DNA of 64,000 nucleotides, taken from NCBI GenBank assembly GCA_965227695.1, contig OZ245760.1, positions 1,612,001 through 1,676,000 of the forward strand, written 5' to 3'. Below, one piece after another: positions 16,980-24,755 of this stretch. The position numbers and the translations under genes are program-made. Numbering within the stretch: position 1 is the first letter of the stretch; the number at the start of each line of letters is the position of its first letter. The notes under the pieces are model-generated. The model did not search any database. It saw only the letters and a list, made by a program, of their open reading frames with translations, and was not told the origin of the DNA. The stretch is from UBA1858 sp965227695 (GTDB lineage: Bacteria; Pseudomonadota; Gammaproteobacteria; UBA4575).

Positions 16980-17723
16980 TTAAGACTTTAAATAAAACTC
17001 AACTGGCAGTATTAAGGTTATTGACTCGCTGGTCAGATTTTCAGGGAAAGGTGGAAGGGGTGATGCTTTTTTCAGCATTCTTTCAACAGCGCGATCCAGC
17101 AGTGTGTGTCCGGATGAAGAGGTTAATTCATATTTGCTGATGTCACCTGTACGCTTCACCGTAAATTTAACTGTCACGGTACCTTCCTGCCGGCGTGATA
17201 CAGCGCGGCGCGGATACTTTTTGTGTTTTTGCAGAACCGTGGCTACCAGTGTCTGATAACTTGCCTGTGCCTGCTGGCTAAGTCCCTTGTCACTCTTTTG
17301 TCCTGCAAGTGTTGACGGTGCCCGGGTAGGTCGAACATCTTGCGCGGCCGGTTTTTTGGCGGTGATTTTTTTCTGTGGTTTTACTGTTTCTTTCGGTTTT
17401 GTTTCACGTTTGACAGGCTTGACAGCAGCCTGGTATGTGGGGATATTTTTCGGGGTGTTCACCGGTTTGGTTTCTACTACTTTTTCAGGCACAGAAACGT
17501 CTTCGATTTCAATCACGTCAACCTGCTCAGTGATTACTTCTTCAGCCGTGACTGGCTGGTATGTAGAAGGCGGAGTAAATGTCAGCTGGATTCCATCATG
17601 TCCACTTTTTTTTATGCCCGTTTGAGGCGGGTTATTGATAGTAAGAAATAGCGCAGCATGCACTAATAGTGCGATAGTCAATGCAGCTGATTTATGAAAA
17701 AGGTTAAGCTGCATATCAATCAC
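16980..17723 (-). CDS. tonB: TonB energy-transducing protein
   Basis: A 247-residue TonB. N-terminal inner-membrane anchor at about residues 11-30, a long Pro/Lys/Val-rich periplasm-spanning stretch (60-150), and a C-terminal TonB domain (160-247) with YPRRAVSRRQEGTVTVKFTV and a final strand LILPVEFYLK. It transfers proton-motive energy from ExbBD to outer-membrane receptors, presumably the heme receptor. It is the last gene of a minus-strand operon facing the hmu operon and overlaps the upstream exbD by 8 bases. Confidence 0.92.
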   Translation of the reverse strand: MIDMQLNLFHKSAALTIALLVHAALFLTINNPPQTGIKKSGHDGIQLTFTPPSTYQPVTAEEVITEQVDVIEIEDVSVPEKVVETKPVNTPKNIPTYQAAVKPVKRETKPKETVKPQKKITAKKPAAQDVRPTRAPSTLAGQKSDKGLSQQAQASYQTLVATVLQKHKKYPRRAVSRRQEGTVTVKFTVKRTGDISKYELTSSSGHTLLDRAVERMLKKASPLPPFPENLTSESITLILPVEFYLKS

Positions 17724-18135
17724 TTTTGCTTGTGATTAACTTAATATTATCAACACCCGCATTCCTGAGTGCTTCCATCACGGAAATAACCTGTCCCGTT
17801 TCGACAGCGGCATCTGCTTTTATTTTATAGGTCTGGTTTGTATTTTTGGATCGACTGTTGCGGATAAGTGCTGATAACTCATTCAGTGTGGTTTCACGAT
17901 TCCTGAAAGCAATCTTATCGTCCTGATTAATTAATATGACCCATTCAGATGGCGTATCAGGTGCTTCATTATTAGATACCGGCGGCGTTACCTTGAAAAG
18001 ATCTGGTGTGGTGATCGTGCCAACCCACAGGAAAAATATTAATAACAGGAAAACAATATTAATCAACGGCAGCACATTTTCCTCGGCATCCTGAGGTGAT
18101 GTTTTTTTAAAGTTAAATGAATTTGGACGATGCAT
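17716..18135 (-). CDS. exbD: ExbD paralogue lacking the catalytic Asp
   Basis: A 139-residue ExbD-family protein with one membrane segment at about residues 21-38 (VLPLINIVFLLLIFFLW) and a periplasmic domain ending SVMEALRNAGVDNIKLI. The essential Asp in the TPLID motif is Asn26 (codon AAT at 18058-18060, minus strand), and the preceding Thr is Leu. The partner ExbD encoded just upstream keeps both. Proton-dead on its own by family knowledge, it may act in a mixed ExbD dimer. Confidence 0.88.
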   Translation of the reverse strand: MHRPNSFNFKKTSPQDAEENVLPLINIVFLLLIFFLWVGTITTPDLFKVTPPVSNNEAPDTPSEWVILINQDDKIAFRNRETTLNELSALIRNSRSKNTNQTYKIKADAAVETGQVISVMEALRNAGVDNIKLITSKSD

Positions 18136-18147
18136 TTATCTAATAGT

Positions 18148-18540
18148 CTATCTTATAATCGAAAAGTTGCTGATGCCTGTTTTACGTAATACATCTAAAA
18201 TGACGATTAAATCCTGTACCGGAAGTTTTTCTGCGGGTTTGATCAGGATAGTCTGTTCAGGATTTTTTGATTTCAAGGTCAGGATATGTGTTTCCAGTTG
18301 CTGCAGACTTTTGGGTATGCCGGCAACATCAATGCTGGAATTTTCATCAATGCGAACCATGATGGAGCCCTGGTACTGATTTTGAGGCTCGCTGCTGGGC
18401 GCCGGAGCGCTGACATCAATATGACTCCACTGGCTATACTGCGATACCAGCATGAAAAAAATTAATAGTATAAATACGACATCAATCAGTGGTGTGAGAC
18501 TGACAATACGTTTTGATGACGGGTGTTTGGCAAAATTCAT
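18148..18540 (-). CDS. exbD: Biopolymer transport protein ExbD (canonical)
   Basis: From the ATG at 18540, 130 residues starting MNFAKHPSSKRIVSLTPLID; an upstream start at 18600 would add 20 residues overlapping the end of exbB and is less likely. The membrane segment has the conserved Asp (LTPLIDVVFILLIFFML), and the C-terminal domain has VQDLIVILDVLRKTGISNFSI. It lies between exbB and the Asp-less exbD. Confidence 0.9.
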   Translation of the reverse strand: MNFAKHPSSKRIVSLTPLIDVVFILLIFFMLVSQYSQWSHIDVSAPAPSSEPQNQYQGSIMVRIDENSSIDVAGIPKSLQQLETHILTLKSKNPEQTILIKPAEKLPVQDLIVILDVLRKTGISNFSIIR

Positions 18541-18556
18541 AAGCAGGGCCAGACAT

Positions 18557-19270
18557 CTAATTATAAACAGGTTGTGTGATTGCAGCGGCCTGTTGGGCAT
18601 TCATGTCTGTTACACTGCCTGATGTGAATAAGCGGGTGACATTATCCTGCATTTCTTCTGCAACATAATTTACAGTTCTCTCCAGCCATTTAAATATCAT
18701 CACGACCGGGATGGCGACCGCAAGTCCTGCCGCCGTGGTTAATAATGCCTGCCATATGCCCCCGGATAAAATTGACGGGTCTACCTGACTGCCGGCAAGT
18801 TGTAGTGCTTTGAACGCATTGATCATACCGAGCACTGTGCCAAACAGACCAATCAACGGGCTGACTGTGGCAATAAGCTCCAGGGACCACAAGCCACTAT
18901 TGAGAGAATTGATTTGCTTATTGCCAACACGCTCTACTTCTTCTCTTAAGGTGTTGATGTTTTTGCCTGACTTGTTCAGGCCTGTCATTGAGGCCAGGCA
19001 TGTGATGGCAACAGGATGTCGTGAAGCCGACAGCAGGGCGGTGGCCTGTTGTTTATTGCCCATTAGCCACACGTCAACGGCCTCTTGTGTTTGTTTTTTT
19101 GAAAATAGCCCCTGGCGAGCAAACTGGAACAGTTTCAGTAATATGACAGTTAACGCAATGGTGGATAAGGCCAGCAACACAGGCATCACAGGACCGCCCG
19201 CATTAAATAGTTGTTGTGCTGCCTCAAAATTATATTGGCTGCTTTCTGCAATCGTATTTGCTTCGTTCAA
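18557..19270 (-). CDS. exbB: Biopolymer transport protein ExbB
   Basis: A 237-residue MotA/TolQ/ExbB protein with three membrane segments (about residues 28-48, 130-152, 174-196). The second holds LIATVSPLIGLFGTVLGMINAF and the third ALLTTAAGLAVAIPVVMIF, the lining of the proton channel. It is the second gene of the operon hypothetical-exbB-exbD-exbD-tonB. Confidence 0.93.
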   Translation of the reverse strand: MNEANTIAESSQYNFEAAQQLFNAGGPVMPVLLALSTIALTVILLKLFQFARQGLFSKKQTQEAVDVWLMGNKQQATALLSASRHPVAITCLASMTGLNKSGKNINTLREEVERVGNKQINSLNSGLWSLELIATVSPLIGLFGTVLGMINAFKALQLAGSQVDPSILSGGIWQALLTTAAGLAVAIPVVMIFKWLERTVNYVAEEMQDNVTRLFTSGSVTDMNAQQAAAITQPVYN

Positions 19271-19289
19271 GTGATTTCACCCTTGGGTT

Positions 19290-19703
19290 TTATTGCATGA
19301 ATTGAATATCTGTTTTGCTTGACAGTGACAGTTTTTGCAGGCATTCAGTGAGTGTGCCTGCGGGTGTTTCACAGTGCATGATTCTGTTTACAAGCAGGGT
19401 GCTAACATCACTGCAGGTTGTATTTTTTAGCTGAAATGCCTTAACACTCTTTTTGGCGACTGGTAGTGGCGCAAGATCCAGTGCCATATTCTTTTTTATA
19501 ATGCCATCATGGTCAAACAGCACGAGTTCCATTTTGAGGGTATCGATCGCATGTCCCAGTTTGTTCTCTGCCATTAGATAAAAGCGACAGTGCTGGTCAC
19601 GCTGTTCAACTTTATTCAGCTCAATTGTTACGAGAGGGCTCGTATGTGCACTGGTAATGGTAAGAATAAGCAGTAGTGTGATGCTTTGCGCCAGACGTAT
19701 CAT
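19290..19703 (-). CDS. Secreted hypothetical protein at the head of the TonB operon
   Basis: A 137-residue protein with a signal peptide (cleavage near TSAHTSP) and four cysteines in the mature part (HCRFYL, TTCSDV, MHCETP, TECLQK) that could make two disulfides. It has a strand-rich pattern (MELVLFDHDGIIKKNMALDL) and no family I can name. It lies 19 bases before exbB and just after a Fur-like box, so it is probably a periplasmic accessory of the heme TonB system. Confidence 0.7.
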   Translation of the reverse strand: MIRLAQSITLLLILTITSAHTSPLVTIELNKVEQRDQHCRFYLMAENKLGHAIDTLKMELVLFDHDGIIKKNMALDLAPLPVAKKSVKAFQLKNTTCSDVSTLLVNRIMHCETPAGTLTECLQKLSLSSKTDIQFMQ

Positions 19704-19801
19704 TCACCACCTTTCAAAAAGATGATATTAATCAGTTAGTTATGGTTACAGGCGGTACCCGGAATCAAATAAAAACATAGCATATCACGAATCTAAATTC
19801 A

Positions 19802-19824
19802 AACAATTCTCATTTATGATTATC
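19802..19824. promoter_or_regulatory. Fur-like box of the TonB operon
   Basis: On the minus strand CGATAATCATAAATGAGAAT is a close match to the Fur consensus. It lies about 100 bases before the first gene of the TonB operon, as expected for iron repression. Confidence 0.7.
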
Positions 19825-19872
19825 GAAGCGATAGCACTACAACCGGACCATTCAATCCTTGGTTATGGCTAT

Positions 19873-20775
19873 TTAGTATTCATTGATTTTACCGAGGCAG
19901 GCTTGTGCAGGGCCTTTAAATAGGCTGGATATATCGATGGCGTTGGTGCCATGCAGGATACTGTTGGTGGAGACAATATTCTGCGCGCCGTTGTCATACA
20001 GAGCCTGTTCTGTTGCTTCATCAAACAGCGCATGTACCGCAAGACATACAGGGCGGATAGAACTGATGGAGGCAATTTGCCGGATCGCCTCAATCATGGT
20101 TTGACCGGATGAGATAATGTCATCCGCAAGCACGGGTGTATGATCAGGGTAGGCTGCGATATTCGGGATCGTAATCTGAACTTCTCTGTCACCTGTACGG
20201 ATTTTTTCCAGCACCAGGTGGGGCGCCTGAATTCTGCTGGCGATATCCGCTACCCACTGCCGGCTTTCATCATCAGGGCCGATCAGTAATGGGCGTGGAC
20301 AGTGCTGTCTCACCCAGTCTGCAATGACTGGGGCGGCATGGGTCACATGGGTGGGAATTGTGTAAATTTCATTTAAATCATGTATGCGATGAAGATGAGG
20401 ATCAACCGTGATCATCCAGTCAAGATAGTGTGACAGCAAACCGGCATAATAGCGTGATGAAACACATTCGCCCGGATGAAACTGCGTATCCTGCCGCATG
20501 TATGCCAGATAGGGAGCGATCAACCCAATTGTTTTTGCGCCAAGCGCGCGTAATGTTTCCGCAGCGAATACAACGGCCAGTGTTCTGAAGTTCGGGTTAT
20601 CAAGACTGCAGACAAGAATTACCTTGCGTTGATGGCAATTGCTTTTGAAGCGCAGGTAAGTCTCGCCGTCGGGAAAATTCCGCATGACAAGTGAGCCGCA
20701 TTCCGCACCCAGTTCAATCGCCGTGTTCTGAAAAAGTGCCTCATTTGCGCCAAGGTTAAATAGTAATGGTTTCAT
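19873..20775 (-). CDS. prs: Ribose-phosphate pyrophosphokinase
   Basis: A 300-residue PRPP synthase, making 5-phosphoribosyl diphosphate from ribose 5-phosphate and ATP. The N-terminal half has NFPDGETYLRF and LIAPYLAYMRQDTQFHPGE; the catalytic loop is LEKIRTGDREV near residue 190; the PRPP-binding loop is VLADDIISSGQTM near 217. It is shorter and more divergent than the housekeeping Prs, so it is likely a second PRPP synthase. In many gammaproteobacteria such a copy lies beside an AMP/thymidine phosphorylase; here that gene is 4 kb away, on the same strand. Confidence 0.88.
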   Translation of the reverse strand: MKPLLFNLGANEALFQNTAIELGAECGSLVMRNFPDGETYLRFKSNCHQRKVILVCSLDNPNFRTLAVVFAAETLRALGAKTIGLIAPYLAYMRQDTQFHPGECVSSRYYAGLLSHYLDWMITVDPHLHRIHDLNEIYTIPTHVTHAAPVIADWVRQHCPRPLLIGPDDESRQWVADIASRIQAPHLVLEKIRTGDREVQITIPNIAAYPDHTPVLADDIISSGQTMIEAIRQIASISSIRPVCLAVHALFDEATEQALYDNGAQNIVSTNSILHGTNAIDISSLFKGPAQACLGKINEY

Positions 20776-21146
20776 TTTTATCGGCAGAGCCCTGACGAGT
20801 TTGGTAAATCATTACATTATGAATGTTGTTGAAACAGGTTATCATACCATCTGGTTCGGTGAAAATATGATAATGGTCTGATGCAATAATCATAACTTGC
20901 ATCCTGACAGAATTCAGTCAGATAATGCTATATTAAGCAGCATAATTTCAGCGAATGATCAGGTTTATGTGATTGGGTACTTGTCTATGGGTGATATCAT
21001 CCGAATAAAATATTTAGTGATTAATATGATCGTATGCAGAAAAATGTATTCTCTTTATGGCTTGACAAGTATTCACTGTCAGCTCTTGGATAAGAATTGG
21101 AGCCGCTGGCTAATGAGGCTGATATGTCTGCCAAAATCAAAGTAGT
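20776..21146. other. AT-rich intergenic stretch
   Basis: 371 bases between divergent prs and the nitroreductase gene. A plus-strand frame at 20897-21145 (82 codons) ends against the nitroreductase start, but its composition is not protein-like and no ribosome site is visible. Promoters for both flanking genes should lie here; I cannot assign boxes. Confidence 0.5.
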
Positions 21147-22211
21147 ATGAAAAGATTAAAAAATCTCCTGTCACCTTCCCTGTATGCATCATTGCGTGAG
21201 CTTGTATATAGAATAAGAATGCCAATAATGGCATTCTGTGCAAAGAGTCGGTTATTATCAGCTTTATATTATTCTTTTTTTTCCGGTGCTTTTCGAAGAG
21301 AGCAACAATCAGTCCTGTCGGGAGTGGTGCGTTATTTGGGTAAAAAGGATGAATTGAGTAATTTTTATCTTTTACGTAGAAATACACATCGGTTAGAAAA
21401 GGGAATATTGATGAAACCCCGTCGGCCATCGTTTGCGCTAGATTACATTGAAGAAACAGTTGATTGTTATATTCGCTGTATTAATTCAAATGTATCTGGT
21501 CGCTTTAAAGATGATATTGATTGGTCTTATGATGTTCTTGAGGAGTATTTCTCGGTTACCGAAAAATCTGCTCTTCGTGATCGGGTTTTAAAAAAATTCA
21601 GCCAACACTCATCAGGTACAGATTCATCAAAAGAAGCTGAAAAGATCCCTTATAACCGTGTATTAGATCAACAGCCCGTCAGCTATGATGCATTGTGGAA
21701 ATTGGCTCGACAGCGTCGATCGGTGCGCTGGTTTTTGCAAAAAGACGTACCGAGAAAATTATTGGATAAAGCAGTATTATTGGCAGCACAATCACCCAGT
21801 TCATGTAATCGGCAACCGTATAAATACTGGTTTTTTGATAACACAGAGCAAGTTGAAAAGTTGGTGAAATTGCCCGCCGGGACGGGTGGTTTTGATTATA
21901 ATATTCCTGTTTTTGCTGTAGTAATAGGGGATTTGTCAGCATACTTCAGTGAAAGAGACAGGCATGGTATTTATGTTGATTCATCATTATCAATAATGTC
22001 TTTCATGTATGCTTTAGAAACATTAGGCCTTTCTTCTTGTTCATTAAACTGGCCTGATATTGAATTCAGAGAAAGGAAAATGGAAAAAGCATTGAAATTA
22101 GATAAACATGAAAGAGTTATTATGTGCATGGCTATCGGATGGCCGGATCTGACCGGGCAGGTCGCTTTTTCGCAGAAACAATCTTTGGATGAGTTAAGAA
22201 GGTTTAATTAA
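21147..22211 (+). CDS. Nitroreductase-family protein of a polysaccharide locus
   Basis: A 354-residue protein. The C-terminal half (about 185-340) is a nitroreductase/FMN-oxidoreductase fold: RQRRSVRWFLQKDVPRKLLD, AAQSPSSCNRQPYKYWF and VIMCMAIGWP. The N-terminal 180 residues are basic with an RNTHRLEKGILMKPRRPSF motif, a form met beside polysaccharide pyruvyl transferases. The substrate is unknown. It stands first in an AT-rich three-gene insert. Confidence 0.75.
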   Translation: MKRLKNLLSPSLYASLRELVYRIRMPIMAFCAKSRLLSALYYSFFSGAFRREQQSVLSGVVRYLGKKDELSNFYLLRRNTHRLEKGILMKPRRPSFALDYIEETVDCYIRCINSNVSGRFKDDIDWSYDVLEEYFSVTEKSALRDRVLKKFSQHSSGTDSSKEAEKIPYNRVLDQQPVSYDALWKLARQRRSVRWFLQKDVPRKLLDKAVLLAAQSPSSCNRQPYKYWFFDNTEQVEKLVKLPAGTGGFDYNIPVFAVVIGDLSAYFSERDRHGIYVDSSLSIMSFMYALETLGLSSCSLNWPDIEFRERKMEKALKLDKHERVIMCMAIGWPDLTGQVAFSQKQSLDELRRFN

Positions 22212-22343
22212 ATCTTATACTTTGAAAGAATTTATGTGTCATGAATGAATAACCGGGATGAGTGAACTTATCACAGGGAATGAAAGCATTTTAACGTCAA
22301 TCCGTTATCAAACTGGTTTTATTTATAACGAGAAATATTTCTA

Positions 22344-23567
22344 ATGCGTATTTTAGTAGTAGGCGTCAGCTTTAAAAACAAGGGCGCAGAGGCAATGGCT
22401 CTTACTGTAGTGCGTCAATGTTCGGCATTATTTCAGAAACCGGAAATTATTTTGGCGTCTTATGCAAAAATAGAAGATAAAGCATATGGCGAACATGTCC
22501 TGTCAAGTGGTGAAACTTTTAAATTGATTGCCAATGATCGAAGTCTCGATCGGCCTCTGCGTCTATTTGTTGCGTTTTTTCTGCCTTATAGTTTGTCAAG
22601 GAAAATTTGCCTCAATAATGAATATTTAAAGGAATTATCAAGTGCAGATATCATTATTGATGCTAGTGGTTATGCTTTAAGTAGCTTGCGTCCATTTTAT
22701 CGTCAGATCATGTATGTTCTTGAGGTCTATGCTGCCAAAATTTTCAAAAAACCATTTTATGTTTTCACGCAGTCTTTTGGTCCATATAATTCCTTTTTAA
22801 GCCATACCTTGGCTCGCTGGGCACTTAATAATGTTCGCTTTATCAGCTGTCGTGGGAGAGAGAGCGGGGAGGCTGTAAATCAACTGGGTCTGCGCAAAGA
22901 CTCGAGGATTATGAATGCGAGCGATATGACTTACTTGTTTCAAGTTGACGATGATATTGCTATAGATCAAGTCAAGCATATTAAAGAAAAATCAAAACTT
23001 CTTGTTGGAATCGTCCCTAATGTTAATTTATACAAGCGTACGAAAGGCAAAGGGAGCTCTAATGATTATATAAAGATAATTGTAGAGTTGATTAAATATA
23101 TTGCATCAGAAATTAATGCAACTCCGATCATATTATGCCATGAGCATTACGCAAACCAGCAAGACGATGAATGGATGGCTCGCATAATACGCAAACAAGT
23201 CAAGTTAGATTGTGATCTTGATATTATCTCTGCTGAACATAGCGCTGAAGAGCTAAAAGCCACAATTGGTATTCTTGACTTTATAGTTGCATCGCGTTTT
23301 CACAGTATTGTTGCAGCTATTTCCACGGGCACACCTTTTTTTGCAATTGGATGGTCGCACAAATATCATGATCTTGTTAATGAGATTAACCTTCCTTTAG
23401 CCGCGCTTGACGGACGAAAGATTAAAGGGAATGATGTTATTGAGCGCTTCAGTTTTCTATGGAATGACCGCGAAAATATCCGGAAACAATTATCTTTGGA
23501 AATCGAAACACTCAAGCATCAGGCGATTTTGCCTTTTATGGAATTAAAAAGTGACTTCAAGTCATAG
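22344..23567 (+). CDS. Polysaccharide pyruvyl transferase family protein
   Basis: A 407-residue protein with the Gly-rich N-terminus ILVVGVSFKNKGAEAMALTV, a central FYVFTQSFGPYNSFL and C-terminal FIVASRFHSIVAAISTGTPFFAIGWSHKY, the family pattern of CsaB/WcaK-like enzymes. It would transfer pyruvyl from PEP to a surface sugar. It pairs with the nitroreductase gene before it and the flippase-like gene after it. Confidence 0.85.
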   Translation: MRILVVGVSFKNKGAEAMALTVVRQCSALFQKPEIILASYAKIEDKAYGEHVLSSGETFKLIANDRSLDRPLRLFVAFFLPYSLSRKICLNNEYLKELSSADIIIDASGYALSSLRPFYRQIMYVLEVYAAKIFKKPFYVFTQSFGPYNSFLSHTLARWALNNVRFISCRGRESGEAVNQLGLRKDSRIMNASDMTYLFQVDDDIAIDQVKHIKEKSKLLVGIVPNVNLYKRTKGKGSSNDYIKIIVELIKYIASEINATPIILCHEHYANQQDDEWMARIIRKQVKLDCDLDIISAEHSAEELKATIGILDFIVASRFHSIVAAISTGTPFFAIGWSHKYHDLVNEINLPLAALDGRKIKGNDVIERFSFLWNDRENIRKQLSLEIETLKHQAILPFMELKSDFKS

Positions 23568-23686
23568 GCCTTAATAAATTTATTTGCAAGGTTTGTTCTG
23601 TGAATCGGTTTGAATGATTACTTAAAAAAGGCGAGCGTTGCACTTTGTGAAATATTATCGACCATTTGCTTTGTGATAATATCCAT

Positions 23687-24652
23687 ATGAATAAAAAGCG
23701 ACTCACTTTTCAGGCTATTATTATTGGTATTTGCTGCGTTTATATCGGCTATTTTTTTTATAGTCACAGGGATAGTTTGCATATTACATATAACTTTGGC
23801 TGGCAACGAATATGTTTACTAATGTTTATTATATCAATTTATTATATTGTTTATGCCAGGCGAATGAAGAGGGTAATTGAGGAGTGTACAGACTATAGTA
23901 TAAGTAGTATGAAATGGTTGCAGCTGGTCATAATCGGACGTTTTTTGAATAGTATTTTACCTCAAGCCGGTAATTTGTACCGTGGTGTGCAATTAAAAAA
24001 CAATATGGGTGTATCCTATACTCATTATATATCTTCATCACTTTCATTTTTCTGGCTTGATATCATTTTTAATCTATCTATGGCGACATTATTGCTGAAC
24101 CCATTGTTTGGGATTTTTGATCATACTGAAAGCCTGTCTTTGTTTGTTATTTCTATTTCAGCGCTAGCCTGTGTCACTATTGTCCCCCTCGTTCTATATT
24201 TATGGCGTGATCGCATATTTGCCCCTTTTCTGATTAAATTGGGCAAGCTTGGAGTGAGGCTGTCAGCATTAATTGACACTTCAATAACGCTGATTCATCG
24301 AACAAAGTTTCTGCTGGAATTCATTGGATTATCCTTAGTGTCTGCATTGTTGATGGTTCTGGTTTTTCGGGAAATATTCAATGCGTTTGGAGTTTACCCA
24401 GGCTTTACCACATTGGTAGTATTTTTCGTCTTTTACAGGTTAACTATTTTGATAATGCTCACACCGGGGAACATTGGTTTACGGGAAGTGGGCAATGGAG
24501 TGATAAGTTCTTTCCTGCTTGGTGACTTTGCAATAGGTGTACTTTTTACCCTTGCCCTGCGTATATTCTCTTACGCTGCATTATTTTTTGTTGCTTTGAT
24601 TTTATTTTCTATTGAAACAGGAATTGCGCTTAAAAAAAGACGCAGCTCATGA
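23687..24652 (+). CDS. Lysylphosphatidylglycerol synthase TM-region (UPF0104) protein
   Basis: From the ATG at 23687, 321 residues with about eight membrane segments. RFLNSILPQAGNLYRGVQL at about residues 86-104 and LTPGNIGLREVG near 264 are the hallmark motifs of the LPG-synthase membrane region family (AglD/UPF0104), thought to move lipid-linked substrates. Context suggests a role in surface polysaccharide or lipid export. Confidence 0.8.
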   Translation: MNKKRLTFQAIIIGICCVYIGYFFYSHRDSLHITYNFGWQRICLLMFIISIYYIVYARRMKRVIEECTDYSISSMKWLQLVIIGRFLNSILPQAGNLYRGVQLKNNMGVSYTHYISSSLSFFWLDIIFNLSMATLLLNPLFGIFDHTESLSLFVISISALACVTIVPLVLYLWRDRIFAPFLIKLGKLGVRLSALIDTSITLIHRTKFLLEFIGLSLVSALLMVLVFREIFNAFGVYPGFTTLVVFFVFYRLTILIMLTPGNIGLREVGNGVISSFLLGDFAIGVLFTLALRIFSYAALFFVALILFSIETGIALKKRRSS

Positions 24653-24755
24653 TGCAAGATTTAAAATACAATAAAAATAATAATTACCAGCTTGTATTTC
24701 AAGTCTTCAGTCAGATGATGGACTGCTGTAACAAATCTTTATATTTCATTGCATG

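Noticed and set aside
20897..21145. 82-codon frame before the nitroreductase gene
   Set aside because: Unnatural composition, no ribosome site, and it fills a divergent promoter region.
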